64,000 nucleotides of DNA, taken from NCBI RefSeq assembly GCF_001428865.1, contig NZ_LMIV01000004.1, positions 128,061 through 192,060 on the forward strand. Reading direction: 5' to 3'. Origin of the DNA: Sphingomonas sp. Root241. GTDB lineage: Bacteria; Pseudomonadota; Alphaproteobacteria; Sphingomonadales; Sphingomonadaceae. Under the pieces are notes generated by a model that worked only from the letters and a program-made list of their open reading frames with translations, was not told where the DNA came from and ran no database searches. Shown here piece by piece: positions 37,604 to 46,975 of the stretch (positions are counted from its first letter, which is position 1; each line of letters starts with the position of its first letter). The translations under genes and the position numbers were made by a program.

Positions 37604-40600
37604 ATGCGCCTCTCGCGTTTCTTCATCACGCGCCCGATCTTCGCGGCGGTCATCGCGATCGTGATCACGATCATCGGTGCGATCGCCTATCTGGCGCTGC
37701 CGATTTCGCAATATCCCGACATCGTCCCGCCGACGGTGACGGTCTCCGCCAGCTATCCCGGCGCCTCGGCCGAAACGGTAGCCGAAACCGTCGCCGCGCC
37801 GATCGAGCAGGAGATCAACGGCGTCGACGACATGCTCTACCAGTCGTCCCAGTCGACGGGCGACGGCAGCGTCACGATCACCGTGACGTTCAAGTCGGGC
37901 ACCAATCTCGACGCCGCGCAGGTGCTGGTGCAGAACCGCGTCGCAGTCGCCATTCCCCGCCTGCCCGAGGAAGTGCAGCGGCTCGGCGTGGTGACGCGCA
38001 AGACCACGCCGGACTTCCTGATGGTGGTCAATCTGATCTCGCCCGACAACTCGATCGATCGCAGCTACATCTCCAACTACGCGTTGACGCAGGTGAAGGA
38101 CCGCCTCGCCCGCATCAATGGCGTGGGCGATGTCCGCATGTTCGGTGCACGCGACTATGCGATGCGCGTCTGGATCGATCCGGGCCGTGCCGCGGCACTC
38201 GACCTGACCGCGGGCGACATCGTCCAGGCGCTGCGCGGGCAGAACATCCAGGTCGCAGCGGGTTCACTCGGCCAGCCGGGCTCGACGCCCAGCGGCAACG
38301 CCTTCCAGCTCAACGTGGAGACGCAAGGCCGCCTCAAGGACCCTGCCGAGTTCGGGCAGGTCGTGATCCGCACCGATAGTGACGGGCGCCAGGTCCGCGT
38401 CAGCGACGTGGCCCGTGTCGAACTGGGCGCGGCGGACTATAACGCCAATACCTATCTCTCGAACCAGCCGACCGTGATCCTCGCCGCCTATCAGCGGCCG
38501 GGCTCGAACGCACTCGCCGCCGCGAAGGCGATCGAGCACGAGATGAAGGAGATATCGAAGAACTTCCCCAAGGGCCTCGAATATCGCGTCATCTATAATC
38601 CGACCGAGTTCATCGCCCAGTCGATCGACGCGGTCTATCACACGCTGGGCGAGGCGATCCTGCTCGTCGTGCTCGTCGTCATCGTTTTCTTGCAGAAATG
38701 GCGTGCGGCGATCATTCCGGTGGTCGCGATCCCGGTCTCGCTGATCGGCACGATGGCAGTGCTGCTGCCGCTCGGCTATTCACTCAACAACCTCTCGTTG
38801 TTCGGCCTCGTGCTGGCGATCGGCATCGTCGTCGACGACGCGATCGTCGTGGTCGAGAATGTCGAGCGCAACCTCGCGCGGGGCATGTCCTCGCTCGAGG
38901 CGGCGAAGACCTCGATGGACGAGGTGTCCGGCGCGCTCGTCGCGATCGTGCTGGTGCTGCTCGCGGTGTTCCTGCCGACCCTGTTCCTCAACGGCCTGTC
39001 GGGCGCCTTCTACAAGCAGTTCGCAGTGACGATCTCGGTCGCGACTGCGATTTCGCTGCTCGTCTCGCTCACGCTGTCGCCCGCACTCGCCGCCGTGTTG
39101 CTGAAAGGGCACGAAAGCGAGCCGAAGGGTCCGATCGCGCGCGTAATGCGGCGCGGGGCGGACGCGTTCAACCGCGGCTTCGAGCGGATGAGCGAGGGCT
39201 ATGCGAGGCTCACCCGCGCGCTGGTGACGCGGCCCAAGCGGATGATGGTTACCTATGCCGGTTTGATCGCGGCGACGATCGGCTTGTTCTGGGTGACGCC
39301 CGTCGGCTTCATCCCGGCACAGGACCAGGGCTATTTCCTGACCGTCATCCAGCTTCCGCCAGGCTCGTCGCTCGAGCGCACTGACCAGGTGATGCGCAAG
39401 GTCGTCGCACGCATCTTGCCGATCAAGGGCGTGAAGGGTTCGGTGATGCTCGCGGGCTTCGATGGCCCGTCGCAGACGCTCGCTCCCAACAGCGCCGCCG
39501 CTTATGTGCCTCTGCTTTCGTTCGAGGAGCGCAAGAAGCTCGGCGTCAGCTATGCCGAGATCATGAACGAGGCGCGCAAGCGTACCGCCGACATCAACGA
39601 GGCGATGCTGCTCGTGGTGCCGCCGCCGCTCATCCAGGGCATCGGCTCGGCCGGTGGTTATCGGATGATGATCCAGGATCGTGCCGAGCACGGCTATGAG
39701 GAACTCGGCAAGACCGCGTACGGGCTGATCGGCAAGGCCAACCAGACCGAGGGCCTCCAGCAGATCTACACCTTCTTCAACACCGCCACACCGCGCGTCT
39801 TCGCCGATATCGATCGGCGCAAGGCCAATATGCTCGGCGTGCCGCCGGAGCGGGTGTTCGAGGCGCTCAACGTCTATCTCGGCTCGGCGTTCGTGAACGA
39901 CTTCAACATGCTCGGGCGCACCTATCGCGTGACTGCCCAGGCGGACGCGCCGTTCCGTGCGACCGAGGCCGACATCGCCAACCTCAAGACCCGCTCGAAC
40001 TCGGGGGCGATGGTGCCGATCGGATCGGTATCGACCTTCGAGAACAAGACCGGACCGTATCGCGTGACGCGCTACAACCTGTTCCCGGCAGTCGAGGTCG
40101 ATGGCGATACCGCCCCGGGGTACAGCTCGGGCCGCTCGCTGACGACGATGGAGAAGCTCGCGAGCGAATTGCCACCCGGCTACGGCGCCGAATGGACCGG
40201 CATCGCCTTTCAGCAGAAGATGGCGGGGAGCACTGCGGGCCTGGTATTCGGGCTGGCCGTATTGTTCGTCTTCCTCGTGCTGGCGGCGCAATATGAGAGC
40301 CTGACCTTGCCGCTCGCGATCGTCCTGATCGTGCCGATGTGTCTGCTCGCGGCAATGGCCGGAGTGAATCTGCGCGGTATGGACAACAACGTCCTCACGC
40401 AGATCGGGCTGGTCGTGCTGATCGCGCTCGCTGCCAAGAACGCGATCCTCGTGGTCGAGTTCGCGCAGCAGGCCGAGGCGCGGGACGGGTTGTCGCCTGT
40501 GGAGGCCGCTGTGCGTGCCGCGCGCGATCGCCTGCGGCCGATCCTGATGACTTCGTTCGCCTTCATCCTCGGCGCCGTGCCGTTGCTGATCGCGAGCGGG

Positions 40601-40786
40601 GCAGGGGCCGAGCTCCGTCAGGCGCTGGGCACCGCGGTGTTCTTCGGGATGATGGGCGTGACCGGTTTCGGCCTGCTCTTCACTCCAACCTTCTACGTCG
40701 TCTGCCGCGGGCTTGGACAGCGTCTCGCGCGCAGGCGGCGTGGATCGGGGGAGGCACCCGAACCCGTGCTGCAACCTGCTGAGTAA
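37604..40786 (+). CDS. RND multidrug efflux pump, HAE1 family (MexF/AcrB-like)
   Basis: 1060 residues, the usual length. MRLSRFFITRPIFAAVIAIVI starts the first helix. Twelve helices and two large periplasmic loops are present. The proton-relay residues are intact: Asp411-Asp412 in GIVVDDAIVVVENVER (helix 4) and Lys945 in ALAAKNAILVVEF (helix 10). Helices of the porter domain show GDVRMFGARDYAMRVW and GYRMMIQDRAE. AACGAGGAGTAGGCCC before the ATG is a good ribosome binding site. It exports hydrophobic compounds by proton antiport together with the adaptor and the outer membrane factor on either side. Confidence 0.95.
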   Translation: MRLSRFFITRPIFAAVIAIVITIIGAIAYLALPISQYPDIVPPTVTVSASYPGASAETVAETVAAPIEQEINGVDDMLYQSSQSTGDGSVTITVTFKSGTNLDAAQVLVQNRVAVAIPRLPEEVQRLGVVTRKTTPDFLMVVNLISPDNSIDRSYISNYALTQVKDRLARINGVGDVRMFGARDYAMRVWIDPGRAAALDLTAGDIVQALRGQNIQVAAGSLGQPGSTPSGNAFQLNVETQGRLKDPAEFGQVVIRTDSDGRQVRVSDVARVELGAADYNANTYLSNQPTVILAAYQRPGSNALAAAKAIEHEMKEISKNFPKGLEYRVIYNPTEFIAQSIDAVYHTLGEAILLVVLVVIVFLQKWRAAIIPVVAIPVSLIGTMAVLLPLGYSLNNLSLFGLVLAIGIVVDDAIVVVENVERNLARGMSSLEAAKTSMDEVSGALVAIVLVLLAVFLPTLFLNGLSGAFYKQFAVTISVATAISLLVSLTLSPALAAVLLKGHESEPKGPIARVMRRGADAFNRGFERMSEGYARLTRALVTRPKRMMVTYAGLIAATIGLFWVTPVGFIPAQDQGYFLTVIQLPPGSSLERTDQVMRKVVARILPIKGVKGSVMLAGFDGPSQTLAPNSAAAYVPLLSFEERKKLGVSYAEIMNEARKRTADINEAMLLVVPPPLIQGIGSAGGYRMMIQDRAEHGYEELGKTAYGLIGKANQTEGLQQIYTFFNTATPRVFADIDRRKANMLGVPPERVFEALNVYLGSAFVNDFNMLGRTYRVTAQADAPFRATEADIANLKTRSNSGAMVPIGSVSTFENKTGPYRVTRYNLFPAVEVDGDTAPGYSSGRSLTTMEKLASELPPGYGAEWTGIAFQQKMAGSTAGLVFGLAVLFVFLVLAAQYESLTLPLAIVLIVPMCLLAAMAGVNLRGMDNNVLTQIGLVVLIALAAKNAILVVEFAQQAEARDGLSPVEAAVRAARDRLRPILMTSFAFILGAVPLLIASGAGAELRQALGTAVFFGMMGVTGFGLLFTPTFYVVCRGLGQRLARRRRGSGEAPEPVLQPAE

Positions 40787-40794
40787 CCACTAGC

Positions 40795-40874
40795 CGTCAT
40801 CCCGGCGAAAGCCGGGGTCTCAGGCGGCTCCAGTCCCGCCATCGCCTGAGATTCCCGCTTTCGCCGGGATGACG
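40795..40874. repeat. REP-like palindrome, family A copy 2
   Basis: Begins CGTCATCCCGGCGAAAGC and ends with its mirror GCTTTCGCCGGGATGACG. The middle also pairs (TCAGGCG with CGCCTGA). It fills the gap between the pump and outer membrane factor genes. Confidence 0.85.
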
Positions 40875-40890
40875 GGCAGGAGGAAATGAT

Positions 40891-42300
40891 ATGACTATCT
40901 ACCGCACTATCCTCGCGACTGCCTCAGCGCTCGCTCTCGCGGCCTGCGCAGCCGGCCCCGACTATGTCGCCCCGGTCCACCCGCAGACTGCCGCCGGCAA
41001 CTTCATCGCGACCAGCCCGGCGGTGACGCCCGAACCGGTCAAGGGCGATTGGTGGCGGCTCTACAACGATCCGGTGCTCGACCAGCTCGTCACCGACGCG
41101 CTGGCCGCCAACACCGACGTCCGGGTGGCGGTTGCCCGCATCGCCCGTGCTCGCGCGGCGCTGCGCGGCGCCCGCGCTGATCGGCTGCCGCAAGCAGGCG
41201 TGAGCGCCGGCGCAAATTACGGCCGCCTCCCCGAAGGGCAGCGTCCGCCGGGTGCCGCGCGCGAGGACTGGCAGATCGATGCCGGGCTCGACGTTTCGTA
41301 CGAAGTCGATCTGTTCGGCCGCGTATCGCGCAATGTCGAGGCATCGCGCGGCGATGTCGCTGCCGCCGAGGCTGATGCGGACGCGGTCCGCGTGATCGTC
41401 GCGGCCGAGACCGCGCGTGCTTACGCCGACGCCGCCTCCGCGGCGGAGCGGCTCGCGGTCGCCGAGCGCATCGTCAAGCTGCTCGACCAGTCGATCGACC
41501 TGACCGAGCGCCGCCGCAATGTCGGCCTCGCGACGCGACTCGACACCGCCCGCATTGGCGCATTGCGGAACCAGCGTCAGGCCGAAGTCCCCGCGCTCGC
41601 CGCCGAGCGCGACGCCGCGTTGTTCCGCCTCGCCACGCTCACCGGCCGCGCTCCCGCCGACCTCCCGCAGACGGCACGCGTGCGCACCGAGACGCTCCGC
41701 CTCGACCAGCCGATCCCTGTCGGCGACGGCGCCGCCTTGCTCGCCCGCCGTCCCGATATCCGCGCCGCCGAGCGCCGCCTTGCTGCCAACACCGCACGGA
41801 TCGGCGTCGCCACTGCCGATCTCTATCCGAAGATCAGCCTTGGCGGTTCTATCGGTTCGACCGGCAACGACGTGGGAGAGATCTTCACCGGTGGCCCGCT
41901 GCGCTGGCTGCTCGGCGGATTGATCAACTGGGCAGTCAATCCGGAGCCGGCCCGCGCCCGCGTCGCCGCGGCGGAGGCCGATACCCAGGCATCGCTCGCG
42001 ACCTTCGACGGCGTTGTCCTTGGCGCGCTGCAGGAGACCGAGACCGCGCTCTCCGCTTATGCTCATGCGCTCGAGCGCCGTGCCGCGCTGCAGGCGGCGC
42101 ACAACGAGGCGCAGGCGGCGGTCAACATCGCTCGCGCCCGCCAGCGCGAAGGCGACATCGACTCGCTGGCCCTGCTCGATGCCGAACGCACCTTCGCCGA
42201 TGCCGAGGCGGCGCTCGCCGCGGCCGACGCGCAGATCGCCGACACCCAGGTCGATCTGTTCAAGGCGCTCGGCGGCGGCTGGCAGACGCCGCCGGCTTAG
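40891..42300 (+). CDS. Outer membrane efflux lipoprotein of the RND system (OprN/NodT-like)
   Basis: 469 residues. The lipobox LAAC gives lipidated Cys19, then AAGPDYVAPVHPQT. The two-fold repeated outer-membrane-efflux domains are visible with WWRLYNDPVLDQLVTDALAAN, ISYEVDLFGR-like VSYEVDLFGRVSRNVEAS, the second LARRPDIRAAERRLAANTARIG and a terminal DTQVDLFKALGGGW. It completes the tripartite RND pump. AGGAGGAAATGAT precedes the ATG. About a quarter of the residues agree by eye with the other outer membrane factor at 26773, so the two are paralogues serving different pumps. Confidence 0.93.
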   Translation: MTIYRTILATASALALAACAAGPDYVAPVHPQTAAGNFIATSPAVTPEPVKGDWWRLYNDPVLDQLVTDALAANTDVRVAVARIARARAALRGARADRLPQAGVSAGANYGRLPEGQRPPGAAREDWQIDAGLDVSYEVDLFGRVSRNVEASRGDVAAAEADADAVRVIVAAETARAYADAASAAERLAVAERIVKLLDQSIDLTERRRNVGLATRLDTARIGALRNQRQAEVPALAAERDAALFRLATLTGRAPADLPQTARVRTETLRLDQPIPVGDGAALLARRPDIRAAERRLAANTARIGVATADLYPKISLGGSIGSTGNDVGEIFTGGPLRWLLGGLINWAVNPEPARARVAAAEADTQASLATFDGVVLGALQETETALSAYAHALERRAALQAAHNEAQAAVNIARARQREGDIDSLALLDAERTFADAEAALAAADAQIADTQVDLFKALGGGWQTPPA

Positions 42301-42309
42301 ATCCTAACC

Positions 42310-42416
42310 CGTCACCCCCGCGAAAGCGGGGGCCCATCTCCTGAGCGATCGGCAAAAAGCACCGGCGCGTTTGTGGATGGTGCCGGAGATGGGTCCCCGC
42401 TTTCGCGGGGATGACG
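42310..42416. repeat. REP-like palindrome, family A copy 3 (GTCACCCCCGCG form)
   Basis: CGTCACCCCCGCGAAAGCGG starts and its mirror CCCCGCTTTCGCGGGGATG ends the element, with GGGCCCATCTCC paired to GGAGATGGGTCC just inside. It lies between the converging outer membrane factor and dipeptidase genes. The copy at 58415-58521 is a close relative, including the inner CCCATCTC and GCACCGG parts. Confidence 0.85.
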
Positions 42417-42448
42417 CGTTTATAACCGCGTCGCTTCTCCAGGCTGAA

Positions 42449-43636
42449 TCATCGCCCCTTGCGTTGTTCCGCCGTCCGCAGCAGCCGCAGCACGTTGCCG
42501 CTCCACATCTTCTCGATGTCGGCCGCCGAATAGCCCGCCTGTTGCAGCCGCGCGGTGACCTTGGGCAGTGCGTCGATGTCCTCGAAGCCGGGGACTCCGC
42601 CGCCGCCATCCCAATCGGCGCCGAAGCAGACATGGTCGACTCCCGCCACGTCGATCAAATGGAGAACCAGCCGCATATAGGTCTCGAAATCGGCCTGCTG
42701 CGACGGCGCCGTCGCCTCGATCGCGCGCAGCCGCCGGGTGAGCGCGGCGACCTGCTCGGTGGTTAGCCCCAGCTTCGCGGCGTCCTCGAGCTTGTCGGCG
42801 ATCTCCGAGCGTTCGGCATTGGGGTTCGATTTGCCGAGATAGGCGGCGTTGGCGCAAATCGCACCGCCCGAGGCAGCAAGCTTGCGGAGGCGCGCGTCGT
42901 CGAGATTGCGCGCATGATCGAAGATCGCCTTCGATCCCGAGTGCGACAGGATCACCGGCGTCTTCGATAGCGCTATCATCTGATCGAGCACTGCGTCCGA
43001 GGCATGGCTCGCGTCGAGCACCATGCCCAGCCGATTCATCTCGGCGACCCATTGCTTGCCCAGCGGGCTGAGGCCGTTCCATTTGGGCGTGTCGGTCGCC
43101 GAATCCGCGAACTGGTTGTTTCGGAAATGCACCGGCGACGCCATCCGCACCCCGCGCTTGTAGAATTCGCCGAGCAGCGACAGGTCCTCACCCAGCGGAT
43201 AGCTGTTCTCGATGCTGATGAAGCCGAAGCGCTTGCCCGCTCTGTCGAGTCGCGCGGCGTCGCTCGCCTTGGTCGCCAATCCGATCCGGTCCGGGAATTT
43301 GGCGAATGTCGCGTGGATCTCGTCCGAGCGCTTGAATGCGAAGGCCTTGGCGGCCGCATAGCCCTCGGGCGTCAGCGGGCCAGACGCGGTGTAGATCACG
43401 AAGAACCCGCCATCGAGATCGCCCGCGTCCATCCGGCCGAGATCGACCTGCACCGGATCGGTCGCGTGATCGTGCCGGTCGCCGAAGCTCCAGCCCGGGC
43501 GGGCGAAATGGGCCGGCGTGTCGAGATGCGTGTCGAGCGTCAGCAGTTTCTTGTGCAGGTTCTTGTCCTCCCCGGGCGCGGCAAGGGACGCGGACGCGGT
43601 GGTGGCGAGCAGGACAAGCAGGACGAGCTTTTTCAT
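42449..43636 (-). CDS. Secreted membrane-dipeptidase family protein (peptidase M19)
   Basis: 395 residues. A signal peptide (KKLVLLVLLATTASASLAA) is followed by LLTLDTHLDTPAHF, which carries the His-x-Asp zinc pair of M19 dipeptidases. DLDGGFFVIYTA, VVAEMNRLGMVLDASHAS, TPVILSHSGSKAIFDHARNLDD and VCFGADWDGGGG supply the remaining zinc ligands and the barrel core. Members cleave dipeptides, often with D-residues, in the periplasm. It diverges from a TonB receptor; uptake of peptides or of cell-wall fragments together with that receptor is possible but not shown. Confidence 0.92.
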   Translation of the reverse strand: MKKLVLLVLLATTASASLAAPGEDKNLHKKLLTLDTHLDTPAHFARPGWSFGDRHDHATDPVQVDLGRMDAGDLDGGFFVIYTASGPLTPEGYAAAKAFAFKRSDEIHATFAKFPDRIGLATKASDAARLDRAGKRFGFISIENSYPLGEDLSLLGEFYKRGVRMASPVHFRNNQFADSATDTPKWNGLSPLGKQWVAEMNRLGMVLDASHASDAVLDQMIALSKTPVILSHSGSKAIFDHARNLDDARLRKLAASGGAICANAAYLGKSNPNAERSEIADKLEDAAKLGLTTEQVAALTRRLRAIEATAPSQQADFETYMRLVLHLIDVAGVDHVCFGADWDGGGGVPGFEDIDALPKVTARLQQAGYSAADIEKMWSGNVLRLLRTAEQRKGR

Positions 43637-43746
43637 CGGGACCTCGGATCAGCGACAACTTCCCGCAGCATGGCGTGGGGACCGGGCGCCGTACAGCCCG
43701 CCGAAGAGGCGCACGCCATAGCCACTAGGCATGGTGCAATCCGTGC

Positions 43747-43775
43747 TTGTATGTGAAAATTGTTAGCGCTAATAA
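43747..43775 (+). promoter_or_regulatory. Promoter with LacI-type operator before the TonB receptor
   Basis: TTGTAT (43747-43752), 17 bases and TAATAA (43770-43775) form a promoter. TGTTAGCGCTAATA at 43761-43774 contains the perfect palindrome TTAGCGCTAA and overlaps the -10. AGCGCT-centred dyads are the usual sites of LacI-family sugar repressors in Xanthomonas and sphingomonads. A similar site, TGGTAGCGTTAACA, lies at 61517-61530. Confidence 0.65.
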
Positions 43776-43881
43776 ATATTGTCACCCCACCCGATCAGAG
43801 GCCGGGGGACGATTGCGGAAGGGGTCAGAATACGGCGCAGGGCCGGACTCTTTCCTTCCGCGAACAAGGAGGGGGAGTTTG

Positions 43882-46800
43882 ATGACTGAGGTTCGTTCCG
43901 GTCGCGGCAAATCACGCGCAAAACTGATTCGCCGCGGTGTTTCCACGCTTGCCCTCGTCGCTACGGGTTGGGCCGCGCCGGCCTTCGCAGCCGACGATCC
44001 GGTCGTCGCCGCTGCGCCGCCGCAGGATCAGACCCAGGCTGCCGCGCCGGCCGCCGAGACGCAGGATCAGGAGACGATCGTCGTCACCGGCATCCGCGCC
44101 TCGCTCACCACCGCGCGCAACACCAAGCGCAACGCCGATCAAATCGTCGACTCGATCAGCGCGCAGGATATCGGCGCGCTTCCCGATCGCTCGGTCTCGG
44201 AAGCGCTCCAGCGCATTCCCGGCATCACGCTCCAGCGCACCAACGAGAACCGCGATCCCGCGCGTCTCGCGGCCGAGGGCGGCGGCGTCTTCATCCGCGG
44301 CCTTTCCTGGGTCCGTTCCGAAACCAATGGCCGCGACGTCTTTTCGGCGAATAACGGCCGCGGGCTGAGCTTCGAGGATGTTTCGCCTGATCTGCTCGCC
44401 GGCGTCGATGTTTACAAGAATCCCTCGGCCGAAATGGTCGAGGGCGGGGTCGGCGGCATCGTCAATCTGCGGACCCGGAAGCCCTTCGACCAGGCGGGCC
44501 AGCTGATCGCGGTCTCGGGCGACTATAACTATGCCGACATGCGCAAGAAGGGCTATTGGTCCGCCAACGGCCTCTACAGCAATCGCTGGGACGTCGGCAT
44601 CGGCGAGATCGGCATACTGCTCTCGGGCAGCATCAACAATATCGGCAACCGCACCGACAGCATCCAGCTCGGCACCTATACGGTGCGCGCGAACGGCGGC
44701 GCGCCCGCCGGATTCCAGAACATTCTCGTGCCCTCGTCGCTCGGCTGGCGCCGTATCGACTGGGAACAGAAGCGCACCTCGTTCAACGGATCGGTCCAGC
44801 TGCGCCCCGATCCCGACATGACCTTTACGTTCGAAGCCTTCGTCTCCTCGGCCGACCCGAAGGACATCGAGCATGCCGAGGGCGTCTATCAGCTGCCCGA
44901 TTATGACTCGACCTATCAGCTGGGCGACGACGGCGTGCTCCAGGCGGGCACCTATCGCAACGCCAACATGGATCTCGACACCCGCTACGGTGAATCGCAC
45001 AAGGTGACGCGCGACTATTCGATCAACTGGCAATGGACGCCGGACGATCATTGGGCGATCAGCGCCGACGTCCAGCGGGTCCACTCCACTTCGGACGTGC
45101 TCAGCTTCACTGCGTTCAGCGAGTTCGGCGTCGCCGGGGCCAATCTCGCCAATCCGGGCTTCGACGCGCGGCGCCCGGACATCCTCTTCGATCTGCGCGG
45201 AAACACGCCGAGTGTGAGCACGGTCGAGCACGGCGCGTCGCTCGGCAGTCAGAACAATTACTGGTGGGCCGCCGCGATGGACCATCTCGAGGATAACGCG
45301 GCCGGCCAATGGGCCGAACGGCTCGACGTCGAGTATAAGTTCAACGACGACAGCTTCCTAAAGTCGTTCCGTGCAGGCATCCGCGCGACGGACCGCGAGG
45401 CCGTAACGCGTCAGACGGGCTACAATTGGAGCCTGCTCTCGATGCAGTATTGGCTGGGGGGCGGGAACCCGGTCTATCTCAATCAGACCGGTTCGCCGGC
45501 GAATACGGGGCTGCCACAGCAATCCGAGCTGTTCAACTACGACGATTTCTTCCGCGGCAACGTGGGCCTTCCGGGCGTGGGCTGGTTCCCGTCCGCCGAC
45601 CTGATGACCAACGGCACGGCGAATGCCTATGGCTATTTGCATTCGACACAGACCGCAGGCTGGGGTTGGGCACCGCTCACAGACCAAAGCTACGAAAACG
45701 CCAATCCGGGGACGGACAACGTGCTGGGCGGCGTCGCCACCCAGCAAGAGAAGACGCTCGCAGGCTATGGCATGCTGCGCTTCGGCTCCGATCGCTTCGA
45801 CGGCAATATCGGCGTTCGCGTCGTTCGCACCAAGAACGAGGCGACCGGCTATCTGAGCGTCGGGACGATCACTTCGCCCTGCACCGCGACGCCCACTGCG
45901 CCGGCCTGTTCGGGGCTGGCGCCTGCGCTCGCCTTCTCGAACAATGGCGGCGGCGGGCGGCTCTCGAACGCGACTTATGAGAACAGCTACACCAACGTGC
46001 TGCCGACCCTCAACCTGCGGTACAAGGTGACCGACAACCTGCAACTGCGCGTTGCGGCGGGTAGGGCGATGGTACGGCCCAATTTCTCGCAGCTAAGGCC
46101 CTATGCCTCCCTCGGCTTCACGCTCAACCCCGCAGGGACCGGGCTGCTGCCGCAGCCCCTGGGCCTCACCGGCCAGGCGGGCAATCCGTTCCTCAAGCCG
46201 ACCAGGTCCGACCAGTTCGACTTCAGCGCCGAATATTATTTCGGGCGTTCGAACAGCCTGACGTTCGCGGCCTTTTACAAGGACATCAAGGACTACATCA
46301 TCTCGGGCAACGCCAACGAGACCTATGTCAACAACGGCCAGGCGATGACCTTCAACGTCACGCGCGCGGTCAACGGCGAGCACGGCAAGATCAAGGGCTT
46401 CGAGCTGGCGTACACCCAGTTCTTCGACATGCTGCCCGGCCCGCTCGGCGGGCTCGGTCTTTCGGGCAACGTTACCTATGTCGACAGCACCGGCGGGGCC
46501 AATCAGCCGGTCAACACGCTCGATCCCAACCAGACCCGCAATGCCGACGATACCACGCTGCCGCTCGAGGGCCTCTCGAAATGGAGCTACAACGTCGCCG
46601 CGATCTACGAGAAATACGGAGTCTCGGCGCGGCTCGCCTATAACTGGCGCTCCGAATATCTGCTGACCACGTCGGCCGCCAATCTGAACGCCCCGGTCTG
46701 GTCGGAGGATTACGGCCAGCTCGACGGCTCGCTCCTCGTCAGCATCACCAACAACATCAAGATCGGCGTGCAGGGCACCAATCTGCTCAACACGCGCACG

Positions 46801-46893
46801 TTCCTGGACGTCGGAGGTGCGGTCCTCCATCCGCGCTACAGCTGGACGGATACCGACAGGCGCATCGCCGGCATCATCCGGGCCAGCTTCTGA
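43882..46893 (+). CDS. TonB-dependent receptor, Xanthomonas/Caulobacter type
   Basis: 1003 residues from ATG 43882, with GGAGGGGGAG ahead; upstream open frame is promoter. The signal peptide runs to GWAAPAFA, then a Gln/Ala-rich linker and TonB box ETIVVTGIR. The plug has SISAQDIGALPDRSVSEALQR, FIRGLSWVRSETNGRDVF and GGVGGIVNLRTRKPFD; the barrel ends in ASF. Receptors of this clade (TIGR01782-like) commonly stand with tryptophan-halogenase-like genes, as here. The LacI-type operator suggests a sugar or glycan ligand, although the linked dipeptidase leaves peptides open. Its terminator separates it partly from the halogenase genes. Confidence 0.92.
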   Translation: MTEVRSGRGKSRAKLIRRGVSTLALVATGWAAPAFAADDPVVAAAPPQDQTQAAAPAAETQDQETIVVTGIRASLTTARNTKRNADQIVDSISAQDIGALPDRSVSEALQRIPGITLQRTNENRDPARLAAEGGGVFIRGLSWVRSETNGRDVFSANNGRGLSFEDVSPDLLAGVDVYKNPSAEMVEGGVGGIVNLRTRKPFDQAGQLIAVSGDYNYADMRKKGYWSANGLYSNRWDVGIGEIGILLSGSINNIGNRTDSIQLGTYTVRANGGAPAGFQNILVPSSLGWRRIDWEQKRTSFNGSVQLRPDPDMTFTFEAFVSSADPKDIEHAEGVYQLPDYDSTYQLGDDGVLQAGTYRNANMDLDTRYGESHKVTRDYSINWQWTPDDHWAISADVQRVHSTSDVLSFTAFSEFGVAGANLANPGFDARRPDILFDLRGNTPSVSTVEHGASLGSQNNYWWAAAMDHLEDNAAGQWAERLDVEYKFNDDSFLKSFRAGIRATDREAVTRQTGYNWSLLSMQYWLGGGNPVYLNQTGSPANTGLPQQSELFNYDDFFRGNVGLPGVGWFPSADLMTNGTANAYGYLHSTQTAGWGWAPLTDQSYENANPGTDNVLGGVATQQEKTLAGYGMLRFGSDRFDGNIGVRVVRTKNEATGYLSVGTITSPCTATPTAPACSGLAPALAFSNNGGGGRLSNATYENSYTNVLPTLNLRYKVTDNLQLRVAAGRAMVRPNFSQLRPYASLGFTLNPAGTGLLPQPLGLTGQAGNPFLKPTRSDQFDFSAEYYFGRSNSLTFAAFYKDIKDYIISGNANETYVNNGQAMTFNVTRAVNGEHGKIKGFELAYTQFFDMLPGPLGGLGLSGNVTYVDSTGGANQPVNTLDPNQTRNADDTTLPLEGLSKWSYNVAAIYEKYGVSARLAYNWRSEYLLTTSAANLNAPVWSEDYGQLDGSLLVSITNNIKIGVQGTNLLNTRTFLDVGGAVLHPRYSWTDTDRRIAGIIRASF

Positions 46894-46905
46894 TCCCAGA
46901 AACTG

Positions 46906-46943
46906 GGCGGCGCTCCTTCGGGGGCGCCGCCACTCTTTCTTCC
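46906..46943 (+). terminator. UUCG-capped terminator after the TonB receptor
   Basis: GGCGGCGCTCC (46906-46916), loop TTCG, GGGGCGCCGCC (46921-46931): an 11-base stem with one U-G pair and the very stable UUCG tetraloop, then ACTCTTTCTT, a broken T-run. The halogenase gene starts 33 bases further on, so this likely attenuates rather than fully stops transcription. Confidence 0.75.
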
Positions 46944-46975
46944 GGGTTCGCTCGCGCCTAACCTCGAAGGCGTCC